Shown here piece after piece: positions 1 through 6,692 of a stretch of DNA of 6,808 bases (position 1 is its first letter; every line of letters starts with the position of its first letter). The DNA is from Methanobacteriota archaeon (lineage in GTDB: Archaea; Thermoplasmatota; Poseidoniia; Poseidoniales; Poseidoniaceae). The stretch lies in NCBI GenBank assembly GCA_002702945.1, contig PADF01000056.1, positions 10,515 to 17,322 on the forward strand. Reading direction: 5' to 3'. The translations under genes and the position numbers were made by a program. Under the pieces are notes generated by a model. It ran no database searches, was not told the DNA's origin, and was given only the letters and a program-made list of their open reading frames with translations.

Positions 1-132
1 AAACTCTGCAGTGCTTGCAAGGTAGAAGTTTCAGCCGACCATGCTCAAGAATTGATGGATGCAATCGAAGCAATCCATCATATGTTTTGGGGAATCAAGG
101 GTAGAGAAGTACCTTGGATTCGTGCAAGTTGA
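1..132 (+). CDS. sodN: Nickel superoxide dismutase, C-terminal fragment (partial)
   Basis: An open frame enters from the left edge and gives 43 residues before a TGA at 130-132. NiSOD disproportionates superoxide to oxygen and hydrogen peroxide using a nickel bound by an N-terminal hook (HCxxPCG type), which lies outside this window. The visible part fits the final helix of the family: an amphipathic stretch ELMDAIEAIHHMFWGIKG, recalling the I-D-E-I-x-x-I-F-W-x-x-K ending of known NiSODs, preceded by KLCSACK where relatives usually have a small-residue K-L-x-S-A-x-K. The tail REVPWIRAS extends a few residues past the common end. The next gene, 5 bp downstream on the same strand, resembles the NiSOD maturation protease, which strongly supports the call. 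The CxxC at residues 3-6 is odd for this segment. The catalytic hook cannot be checked here. Confidence 0.72.
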   Translation, partial: KLCSACKVEVSADHAQELMDAIEAIHHMFWGIKGREVPWIRAS

Positions 133-137
133 GATAA

Positions 138-437
138 ATGAAAACAGTTGAAGTTATTGTTTCTGGCTACAGCATGTGGCCTAGTTTACAAGATGGTCAA
201 AGATTGAATTGTATCGAATATACAGGTCATGATTTATCAATTGGCGACTTAGTAGTTTTTATGCACCCATTTGATAAAAATTTAACTTTAATAAAAAGAA
301 TAACAAAAATCAATTCTTCTAATGATTTCTGGATCGAAGGTGACAATCCTGATCCGACTTCGTCTGATGATTCACACAATTTCGGATATATTTCTAAACA
401 AAATATTGTAGCATTTTATGATAGTAGGCGGGCCTGA
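138..437 (+). CDS. sodX: Signal-peptidase-like (S26/S24) serine protease, probable NiSOD maturation protease
   Basis: A 99-residue protein of the S26 signal peptidase fold. Visible motifs are SGYSMWPSL at residues 9-17, with S12 as the predicted nucleophile (SMxPxL box). IKRI follows at 52-55, with K53 as the predicted general-base lysine. EGDNPDPTSSDDSHNFG at 67-83 matches the conserved GDN...S.DSR.FG box. There is no hydrophobic N-terminal anchor, so it should act in the cytoplasm, unlike true signal peptidases, and its length of about 90-100 residues is normal for the NiSOD-protease subfamily. That subfamily removes the N-terminal leader of the NiSOD precursor to expose the nickel-binding histidine. 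The ATG sits 5 bp after the stop of the NiSOD-like gene with no clear Shine-Dalgarno, so translational coupling in an operon is likely. The last two codons and the stop fall inside the convergent tRNA-Lys gene. A LexA/S24-type peptidase is less likely because there is no DNA-binding domain. Confidence 0.8.
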   Translation: MKTVEVIVSGYSMWPSLQDGQRLNCIEYTGHDLSIGDLVVFMHPFDKNLTLIKRITKINSSNDFWIEGDNPDPTSSDDSHNFGYISKQNIVAFYDSRRA

Positions 438-502
438 CGGGGTTCGAACCCGCGACCGACGGATTAAGAGTCCGTCGCTCTACCTGACTAAGCTACAGGC
501 CC
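429..502 (-). tRNA. tRNA-Lys (anticodon CUU)
   Basis: Read on the minus strand, the sequence folds into a complete 74-nt cloverleaf. The acceptor GGGCCTG pairs perfectly with CAGGCCC. The D stem is GCTT/GAGC with a T-G wobble. The anticodon stem is ACGGA/TCCGT around the loop CTCTTAA, placing CTT at positions 34-36. The variable loop is CGGTC, and the T arm is GCGGG-TTCGAAC-CCCGT, with one G-T wobble at its base. The discriminator base is G, followed in the genome by CCT, so the 3' CCA is incomplete and must be finished by the CCA-adding enzyme. No intron is present in the anticodon loop. It lies 50 bp downstream of rpiA on the same strand. Its 3' end overlaps the convergent sodX reading frame by 9 bp. 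Confidence 0.97.
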
Positions 503-522
503 AACCTAGCGTCTTAACACCC

Positions 523-530
523 GTATTTAA
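523..530 (-). promoter_or_regulatory. Candidate archaeal TATA box for tRNA-Lys
   Basis: On the minus strand the octamer TTAAATAC lies about 21-28 bp before the 5' end of the mature tRNA. That is the distance expected for a TBP site when transcription starts at or next to the tRNA 5' end. The flanking 50 bp between rpiA and the tRNA is otherwise AT-rich, so a chance match is possible and no strong BRE is seen next to it. Read-through from rpiA is an alternative way to express the tRNA. Confidence 0.4.
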
Positions 531-552
531 TCATTGATTTAATTTCAAACTA

Positions 553-1254
553 TCAAAGTCTACCTTCGGGATTGATGATTTCTTCAACCCCATTGTTACC
601 TGCTAATATTACGGCATCACACATATTGTTGAATAAACCGACTTGCACAACTCCTGCAATCAACAAAATCTCTCTTTCCATTTCAATGGGATTTACTATT
701 GAAGGACCGCAGTGTGCATCGGCAATCAAATTTCCATTATCTGTAACTACAGGATTATCTCCCGACATTCTACAATTAACTCGGCAGTCTAGTAAATTAG
801 TTAGTTTCCTTATTGTTGACTGACTTGCGAAAGGAGTAATCTCGATAGGTAAAGGGAATGCACCTAATGTTTCAACACGCTTTCTATCATCGGCAACAAC
901 TACCATCGCACTAGATTCTTGAGCAACAATTTTTTCTCGTAATAGTGCAGCACCGCCACCTTTGATTAATTGAAATTGAGGATCAAATTCATCGGCTCCA
1001 TCAATAACTATGTCAAGCGAACTTACCTCTGAAAGTTCGACTAAAGGTATTCCAACATCTATCGCTAATTTTTCTGTGGCTAGAGAAGTTGGTACTCCAA
1101 TTATTTCCAGACCTTCCTCTTTTATCATCCGGCCCAATTCAATAACAGTATGCTTGACAGTTGAACCAGTTCCTAAACCAACCTTCATGCCGGTTTTTAC
1201 AAATTTACATGCAGCGATACCAGCCTCTTGTTTCAACAATTCCACATCATCCAT
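553..1254 (-). CDS. rpiA: Ribose-5-phosphate isomerase A
   Basis: A full-length cytoplasmic enzyme of 233 residues (family usually 219-235) that interconverts ribose 5-phosphate and ribulose 5-phosphate in the pentose phosphate pathway, feeding nucleotide and aromatic amino acid synthesis. All hallmark motifs are present: the phosphate-binding loop GLGTGST at 26-32, DGADEFD at 85-91, and KGGGAALLREK at 98-108. The active-site residues of the E. coli enzyme (D81, D84, K94, E103) map with a constant +4 offset to D85, D88, K98 and E107, so it should be active. The C-terminal part, with DNGNLIAD near 172-179 and a G-x-V-x-x-G-L-F core near 201-208, also fits. The ATG at 1252-1254 gives a normal N-terminus (MDDVELLKQEAG). 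No Shine-Dalgarno precedes it, so a short-leader or leaderless message is plausible. It is divergent from the giant surface-protein gene and is followed by tRNA-Lys. Confidence 0.97.
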   Translation of the reverse strand: MDDVELLKQEAGIAACKFVKTGMKVGLGTGSTVKHTVIELGRMIKEEGLEIIGVPTSLATEKLAIDVGIPLVELSEVSSLDIVIDGADEFDPQFQLIKGGGAALLREKIVAQESSAMVVVADDRKRVETLGAFPLPIEITPFASQSTIRKLTNLLDCRVNCRMSGDNPVVTDNGNLIADAHCGPSIVNPIEMEREILLIAGVVQVGLFNNMCDAVILAGNNGVEEIINPEGRL

Positions 1255-1296
1255 AGAGGGTGTTTGTGGGCTAGGCTATTGATGATTTCTTTTTTT

Positions 1297-1313
1297 CTTG
1301 CAATTTTTGCAAG
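1297..1313. repeat. Perfect inverted repeat in the rpiA / surface-protein divergent intergenic region
   Basis: CTTGCAA (1297-1303) and TTGCAAG (1307-1313) are perfect reverse complements separated by TTT. The repeat sits between two divergently transcribed genes, 43 bp from the rpiA start and 50 bp from the preferred ATG of the giant gene. That position and two-fold symmetry suit an operator for a dimeric regulator. No run of T follows on either side, so it does not look like a terminator. A chance palindrome in AT-rich DNA cannot be excluded from one copy. No convincing TATA box was seen on either strand in 1255-1363. Confidence 0.4.
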
Positions 1314-1363
1314 GGTAAACCTTGGCGAAATCTTTTGACCTACCAGTATGCGTCATTCAAGTC

Positions 1364-4300
1364 ATGGGACCATCGAAGCGCGGCGTTTTTCCAGCCATCG
1401 CGCTGGTCACTCTGTTTATTCTTTCAGTTCAATCATACATGTTTACTGAAAATACAGAGGAATATTCACAGTTGTATGAATCTTATATTGACTCGTCTAC
1501 TCCAATAGGCCAGTCCACTACGGTTTCTATTGGATCATTCCCTGATGGGGCGGTTGAGAAAGTTTCAGTTTCAGTGCCAAATGGTGAAGTTGTTCAGTCC
1601 TTGGGGTTGGACATTGAATCAGCAGCTTTACCCACCTCAACAGCGTTTTCTATTACTAAGTCTCTAGATTTCACTTCTTCTCAATATTTTTCAGGAGTCG
1701 ATGTTAATGGTTCATCACTATCTCTTTTACCACAGGAATGGAAGTGGGATTTCGAGTCTGGCTCATTTTCTTCTGATTGGGCACAGTGTAGTTCTAGTTG
1801 CTGGGCTATTCAAAGTTCGAATGCACTGGTAGGCTCTCAAACTGCCAAAGCAGCAACAATCACTCACAATCAAGTTACTTCAATGACATTGGACGTCTCT
1901 AGTTTACCAGCAGGAACTGGTACATTCAATTATCAAGTATCTTCAGAAAGTAGTTTTGATTATCTAAATTTCTGTATTGATAACACCGGTTGTTCTCGTT
2001 ATTCATACACTAATCAATGGTCAGGCTCTCCTAGTGGAGTTCATACCTTTTCCATTAATCCCTCCACAACAACTCTAACATGGGCATATTCCAAGGATGG
2101 AAGTGTAAATTCTGGTTCTGATACTGCCTGGGTTGATGAGATTGTTATCACACCAGCAGGGGGAGCGGGTAATGGTGATGGTTATTGGATGTCAGAACCA
2201 TTTGGACCTTCTTCTATTGGCCAAGGGGAAATTAGAAATTATGGATTAATGTACATTGATGCTTTCATTCCAAATGATGCTGTATTCGAATGGGACCTTA
2301 TCGATGCAAATACAAATCAAACAATTCCCGGATTCGAAAAAATGACATCTACTTCAATCGATTTAGGGGCAATAGATTATGAAGAGCATCCAGAATTGAA
2401 ATTTTATGTGTATATGGAAACTACTTCAGGTTCATTACCAATAATTCATGGAATTCATTTTGAAGGATTAATTATCGATTCTCTAGATTCCAATCCAGTA
2501 GATAGCGGATGGGTATTGCAAACCTCAAATTGGAATAGTGGGCAAGTAAGTGGTTCTGGTACCGCAACCTCCCCTGTTTACTCTATGAGTAGTGGCTTTG
2601 TTGGAATAAAATCTAATTCTTCAATCACAGGCTCAGCGAGAATGGAATACTCAGTTGATTCTGGTCAAACATGGAATATACTACCGAATAATGCATTTCA
2701 AAGTTTGAGTAAACCAGAATTCAGTGCCCAATTGAGAGTATTTGGAACTGGAGGAAATTGGGTTTTTGAAAATCTGGATGTGGAATTTATTCGTGGCAGT
2801 ATAGCTGATGGATTAGAAGTAGATATAGGTCTAGATGGTATTGCCGACTGGAGTATGGATAAAACTGGAGTAGGAAGGTTAGGTATTCAAGACCGCTTCT
2901 CAGATAATTCACTATCTAAAGAAATGGCATCATCTCCCTCCATACCTGCATCCTTCACAATGCTAATGCCATCGAAAGGCCTTGAATCATTTAGCTTCTT
3001 TGTTTCCAGTCCAAGCACTGAAATGATTAGCCCATATATGACAATTTCAATTGCAGGCCAAGATATTTTGACTAAAAATCTGGGTAATTTCAAATCAGTT
3101 GAAAATATAATTCTAAGTTCTAGTGATTTATCTTCTCTAAATTCAGTTTTGGCTCAATCGGTAACTTCAGTTAATCTGAATGGTCTTAACTTTGCTGATG
3201 TGACAATTAAGATTGGTTCTTCCTCTACAGCCACTAATGTTCATGTTAGCGGTCTAATGGCTGTTTATGACGATTCATTGACTTTGGATTTTACTGCTAC
3301 TGATAATTTAGTTATTGCAATGAATAGTGCTCTTCAATCTAAAATTTCAGTTTCAGGTTACAAAGACATTTCCTTGCCAATTAGAATGAAAGGTACAGGT
3401 TCAATAAGTCTAACAATTAACGGAATAACTTCACAAGCATCTGTAATTCCGGTTAATTTGGAAGTCGCCAATGTTACTGATACTTTTACTCCTTCAGTTG
3501 ATTGGATAGATGTTGTTAGTACATTTGATTTTTCTGGAATTGGTATTTCTAACCCCGGCGATCATGCTCGTTCTAATTCCTGGTTAATTGATTTGAATCT
3601 TGCAGGTCAAAATCATAATAGCTTGATTCGCTGCCCAATTATAACTCTTCCAATCAATGGAATCGCAATATCATCTTGTGTTGAAACAGGTATGAACTTA
3701 GTTTGGAATAATTTAGGACAGGGTGGTGAAATATCAATGATTGAGAGTGGAACAATTCTACAGTTCACTCACAGATTTAAATTCCCTGTAGATTGGAATG
3801 ATGAAGAATCTCTAGTAGTTTCGGCTAATCTAGTATCTAATTCGGGTCCAATGCTTCCAGTTAGCAAATCATTTGGTTTGGGTAATTCTAATGGTGTGGA
3901 AAATGATATATCTCTAAATCATTGGTCTGTAGTTGGAAGTAATGGAATTGGTTCGAATAACAACTACCCTTATCTAAAATCTGGGGAGCCTGTCAATGTT
4001 AACGTAGAATTAGGTTTTGAGGGAAGCGAAGAGTCTTCTCCACGAACAGGACAAGTGTTGGTTAGATTACTGGTCGAAGGAAATGAATACTCTACTTCTA
4101 CTATCATCAATGATGGAATAGTAACATTGCCTTGGGTTGTACCAACTACTGGAAGTAATGTTTTGGTAGAAGTTGAATTGATGCCTCTGAAAGGTCAATC
4201 AGTTTCCTATCAAGTTCCTAATTCTGCTAACTTTGGCTTTGATTCAATATCTCCTGAACTATTGTTCATGAATATCGATCAATTCGACCATGTAGAGGCT

Positions 4301-6337
4301 TCTCCAAAAACAACTCTTCAATTCACAATCACAGATAGGCCAGTTCTTCCAACGCATGCCGAAATCTATTACTGGAATTCATGGGAGCATGATATTAACT
4401 CTGATGGAGAATTCCAGCTTGGAGAAGTACAAAATTCTCTATTATCAATTCCTGAAGATTTATCATCCTTACAAGGAGATTATGGATTTGATTTAGATAC
4501 ATCCAATGCAGATGACGGTTCCTACTCTTTTGGATGGATTAAAATTGCCGATACAGCAGGAAACTTATTAGAAAATTCAGGTTCATTTGAATCTCCATTG
4601 TTCAATCTTCAGATAAGTAGTGATGGCTCTCCTCAACTCGGATATGATTCACTAAGTTGGAATTTAGGTCCAGAAACATGGCTTCATCCCGGTGAACTTG
4701 TTAGTTTGGAAATACCTATTTGGGATAAAAATGGTGTTACTGACATTAGTCACATTGAACTAGACTTATCATTTAATCAACCAGATGATTCAACAATTTC
4801 ATGGAGCCGGTCAGGTAATTCTTGCGAATCATCCACATTATACATCTCGATTCAAAGTTGTAGAATAGAATCAGGAACAGATCAAAATATATTTTCCTCT
4901 AACGGTAAATTCATTGTTGAATTTATTCTTGAATGGGGCTTTGATCCAGACGATAGCATCTACAGGAAAACTAGCATATATCTTGAAGATTTGAATGGGC
5001 AATCATCTCAACTTGCATTGAATGAATTAGATTGGCGATTTTCAGGTGAAATGGCCATCGACAAAGAAACTTTGATTTTCACTGTTGGTGATGACACTCT
5101 ATCTGGTGATGCTAGTTGGGTCCAACCGAGAGAAAACATCAATGTCATAGGTGAAATTTCATGGGCAAAAACTCAAAGAAGAGTCAATCAACCACTAGAC
5201 TTATTGTTTGAAATAGGTGGTAATCAAGCTCAAGTCGACTTTGTCAATGGGACTTTCAATGGAACAATTATTTCCCCAATAATTCCCAATTCATACTTTT
5301 TTGAAATTTCATTACGTAATTCTCCTAATGGTGCCTCTATTCGCCAGCCAGTAAATCCACTAATGTGGTTTGTTGTAGATGATGTGCCACCAGAAATGGT
5401 CCGAATTATAACCCCTGAGATTAATCAATTAATTTTTGAATCAACATGGTCAGAAATGGATATTGAATTGATAATTTCAGAAGATGAATACTTGAATTCC
5501 GATAGTTTGATGCTTAATTGGGAAGTTCATCCATCAGGGTTTGGAATGTTGACAAATAGTTTAGTAAATGGTTCCTCACAACTTCAACTGCTTGGTGGAC
5601 AACCATTTGGTCAGTCTATCCCAATGTTTGTTTCCCTCGATCTACAAAGTGTAATTGATGACGAAGCAAAGAAACAAGCTCTTGAGTTAAGAGTATGGAT
5701 TACTGGAACTGATATGGCAGGTCAACCAATAAGTCCAGAGTTCAATGCAAAAGATGCTCCATTTGGAATTTGGCAATTAGAGCAACAAATTCCTGAGTTC
5801 CAATTCCTAAATCCAGATATATCACCTAGCAAAGAATTAGCTGTTGGAGATAATGTTGAGTTGGCGGTTGCAATCCAAAATATAGGGGAGGCTTCTGGGT
5901 TTGCACAATTAGTTGTTGAAAGAGTGGAGAGTAATGGAGCAAGGACCCGAATCCATGCTCAAGAAATTGAATTACAATCTGGAGGTACTGGTGTATTTAC
6001 TCACTCATGGAGTCCCGACAGAGAGGGTTCTATGTGGATTGAATTTGTAATCATTAACGGCCCAACTTCGCAAACAGATACATTCTATGTCGAAGATAGT
6101 TCTTCGGACGGCTTCTTAGGAGGATTCAGTGAAATTAATCCAATATTGTTAGTTATCATTTTTGTATTTACAGTAGCACTTATTGGACTTTTAATTTTCG
6201 GCCTACGTCAGCCACAAAAACAAATTCAAAGACCTCAGGGAGCTCAAAAGAATTTACCAAGAATTAAGCAAAATCAAACGGCAGCATACGCATCTCAACA
6301 ACATGCAAATTCGCCAGGCGAAAATCCTTATCAGTGA
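1364..6337 (+). CDS. Giant secreted, C-terminally membrane-anchored multidomain surface protein
   Basis: I do not recognise a named gene. From the ATG at 1364 the product has 1,657 residues and starts with a textbook signal sequence: basic MGPSKR, then a hydrophobic core at about 8-22. An in-frame TTG at 1322 would add 14 residues ahead of it and is less likely. Residues 127-262 resemble the jelly-roll module of bacterial and archaeal surface proteins (FESG opening, long DYLNF and YSKDGSVNSGSDTAWVDEI strands). A GGAGNGDG linker and further beta-sandwich-like segments follow, including a DxGxDGxxDW motif at 487-496, an EF-hand-type loop at 1010-1021, and a CARDB-like domain at about 1478-1578. 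A single transmembrane helix lies at 1592-1614, followed by a basic Gln-rich 43-residue tail, presumably cytoplasmic. Seven or more N-x-S/T sequons are present. No protease, hydrolase or other catalytic motif was seen. The likely role is adhesion, polymer or particle binding, or a cell-envelope part (inference). Confidence 0.88.
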   Translation: MGPSKRGVFPAIALVTLFILSVQSYMFTENTEEYSQLYESYIDSSTPIGQSTTVSIGSFPDGAVEKVSVSVPNGEVVQSLGLDIESAALPTSTAFSITKSLDFTSSQYFSGVDVNGSSLSLLPQEWKWDFESGSFSSDWAQCSSSCWAIQSSNALVGSQTAKAATITHNQVTSMTLDVSSLPAGTGTFNYQVSSESSFDYLNFCIDNTGCSRYSYTNQWSGSPSGVHTFSINPSTTTLTWAYSKDGSVNSGSDTAWVDEIVITPAGGAGNGDGYWMSEPFGPSSIGQGEIRNYGLMYIDAFIPNDAVFEWDLIDANTNQTIPGFEKMTSTSIDLGAIDYEEHPELKFYVYMETTSGSLPIIHGIHFEGLIIDSLDSNPVDSGWVLQTSNWNSGQVSGSGTATSPVYSMSSGFVGIKSNSSITGSARMEYSVDSGQTWNILPNNAFQSLSKPEFSAQLRVFGTGGNWVFENLDVEFIRGSIADGLEVDIGLDGIADWSMDKTGVGRLGIQDRFSDNSLSKEMASSPSIPASFTMLMPSKGLESFSFFVSSPSTEMISPYMTISIAGQDILTKNLGNFKSVENIILSSSDLSSLNSVLAQSVTSVNLNGLNFADVTIKIGSSSTATNVHVSGLMAVYDDSLTLDFTATDNLVIAMNSALQSKISVSGYKDISLPIRMKGTGSISLTINGITSQASVIPVNLEVANVTDTFTPSVDWIDVVSTFDFSGIGISNPGDHARSNSWLIDLNLAGQNHNSLIRCPIITLPINGIAISSCVETGMNLVWNNLGQGGEISMIESGTILQFTHRFKFPVDWNDEESLVVSANLVSNSGPMLPVSKSFGLGNSNGVENDISLNHWSVVGSNGIGSNNNYPYLKSGEPVNVNVELGFEGSEESSPRTGQVLVRLLVEGNEYSTSTIINDGIVTLPWVVPTTGSNVLVEVELMPLKGQSVSYQVPNSANFGFDSISPELLFMNIDQFDHVEASPKTTLQFTITDRPVLPTHAEIYYWNSWEHDINSDGEFQLGEVQNSLLSIPEDLSSLQGDYGFDLDTSNADDGSYSFGWIKIADTAGNLLENSGSFESPLFNLQISSDGSPQLGYDSLSWNLGPETWLHPGELVSLEIPIWDKNGVTDISHIELDLSFNQPDDSTISWSRSGNSCESSTLYISIQSCRIESGTDQNIFSSNGKFIVEFILEWGFDPDDSIYRKTSIYLEDLNGQSSQLALNELDWRFSGEMAIDKETLIFTVGDDTLSGDASWVQPRENINVIGEISWAKTQRRVNQPLDLLFEIGGNQAQVDFVNGTFNGTIISPIIPNSYFFEISLRNSPNGASIRQPVNPLMWFVVDDVPPEMVRIITPEINQLIFESTWSEMDIELIISEDEYLNSDSLMLNWEVHPSGFGMLTNSLVNGSSQLQLLGGQPFGQSIPMFVSLDLQSVIDDEAKKQALELRVWITGTDMAGQPISPEFNAKDAPFGIWQLEQQIPEFQFLNPDISPSKELAVGDNVELAVAIQNIGEASGFAQLVVERVESNGARTRIHAQEIELQSGGTGVFTHSWSPDREGSMWIEFVIINGPTSQTDTFYVEDSSSDGFLGGFSEINPILLVIIFVFTVALIGLLIFGLRQPQKQIQRPQGAQKNLPRIKQNQTAAYASQQHANSPGENPYQ
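1742..2149 (+). other. Jelly-roll (LamG/MAM-like) domain coding region
   Basis: This stretch of the giant gene encodes about 136 residues with the pattern W-D-FESG...W...SSNALVGSQTAKA...DYLNFCIDN...TLTWAYSKDGSV...AWVDEI. The FESG opening, the sugar- or protein-binding-type beta strands and the closing YSKDGSV-x(5)-DTAWVDEI block are typical of concanavalin-A-like modules in secreted microbial proteins. Such modules usually bind carbohydrate or mediate adhesion. It contains four of the eight cysteines of the mature protein, spaced CxxxC and CxxxxxC. The assignment is by eye and would need a profile search. Confidence 0.6.
5795..6097 (+). other. CARDB-like Ig-fold domain coding region
   Basis: The encoded segment starts near a proline-rich DISPSKELAVGD and reads NVELAVAIQNIGEASG, then alternating strands to a closing W-IEFVI block. 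The 'D-x-V-x-L-x-V-x-I-x-N-x-G' opening and the final 'W-S-P-x-x-x-G-x-x-x-I-x-x-x-I' are characteristic of CARDB (cell-adhesion-related) domains. These are often the last extracellular module before the C-terminal membrane anchor in archaeal surface proteins, which is its place here. Confidence 0.65.
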
Positions 6338-6386
6338 TGGAATTAACTTTCCGAAGGTTTTGAAGTGTATTGTCTACACGGGGATT

Positions 6387-6692
6387 TGGAGGGAGTAGGA
6401 GGGCCGCTGACAGAGTTCGACTCTGAGGAAAGTCCCCTCTCCATAACGCGTGTGCCTCGCAGAAGTGAGAAATCAGAGATGGTTAGGTCAATGCTACAGA
6501 AACGAACGATACAAGGTGTGTACAATGATGTTGAAAGACGGAGGTTGCTTTGTGGTCGATGAAACGAGCAACCGCACAGGAGCAAGTCCAAAAATTCCCT
6601 TTGAGGTTGCGTGCCTAGGGAAAGGTAGGATGCTAAGTTGAATGCGGTCGCCGGAAAGGTAACAGAAAGGGGCTTACTCCCTACTCCCTCCA
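6387..6692 (+). ncRNA. rnpB: RNase P RNA (type A-like)
   Basis: This is the catalytic RNA of RNase P, which removes 5' leaders from pre-tRNAs. CR-I, GAGGAAAGTCC, lies at 6425-6435; an ACAGAAAC block fitting CR-II/III at 6496-6503; CR-IV, CAGGAGCAAGTCC, at 6577-6589; and CR-V, ACAGAAAGGGGCTTAC, at 6662-6677. P4 forms as AAG/CCCC (6430-6432, 6434-6437) with GGGGCTT (6669-6675), leaving the conserved bulged U at 6433. The ends are set by a perfect 12-bp P1, 6388-6399 with 6680-6691, extendable by T6387-A6692. P3 is a hairpin at 6411-6425, and a P12-like stem pairs 6543-6548 with 6568-6573. About 306 nt is normal for archaeal or type A RNAs. The gene starts 49 bp after the giant gene's stop, on the same strand. 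I could not identify its own TATA box with confidence, and no T-run terminator follows. Confidence 0.96.

Noticed and set aside
572..1282. Two plus-strand open frames (572-823 and 1010-1282) opposite rpiA
   Set aside because: They are antisense shadows of a clear rpiA gene and have no recognisable protein features.
1255..1363. TATA/BRE promoter for the giant gene or rpiA
   Set aside because: The T-rich and A-rich tracts here do not give a convincing TATA box at a proper distance from either start.
1322..1410. Lipoprotein signal (lipobox) at the N-terminus of the giant protein
   Set aside because: No cysteine follows the hydrophobic core; the only nearby cysteine is upstream of the ATG in the doubtful TTG extension.
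2887..3093. Minus-strand open frame of 68 codons inside the giant gene
   Set aside because: It lies fully inside a continuous, signal-peptide-bearing gene on the other strand and has no promoter or motif support.
6206..6334. Archaeosortase sorting signal (PGF-CTERM type) at the end of the giant protein
   Set aside because: There is no PGF-like tripeptide before the membrane helix, and the tail after it is long, so this looks like a permanent anchor.
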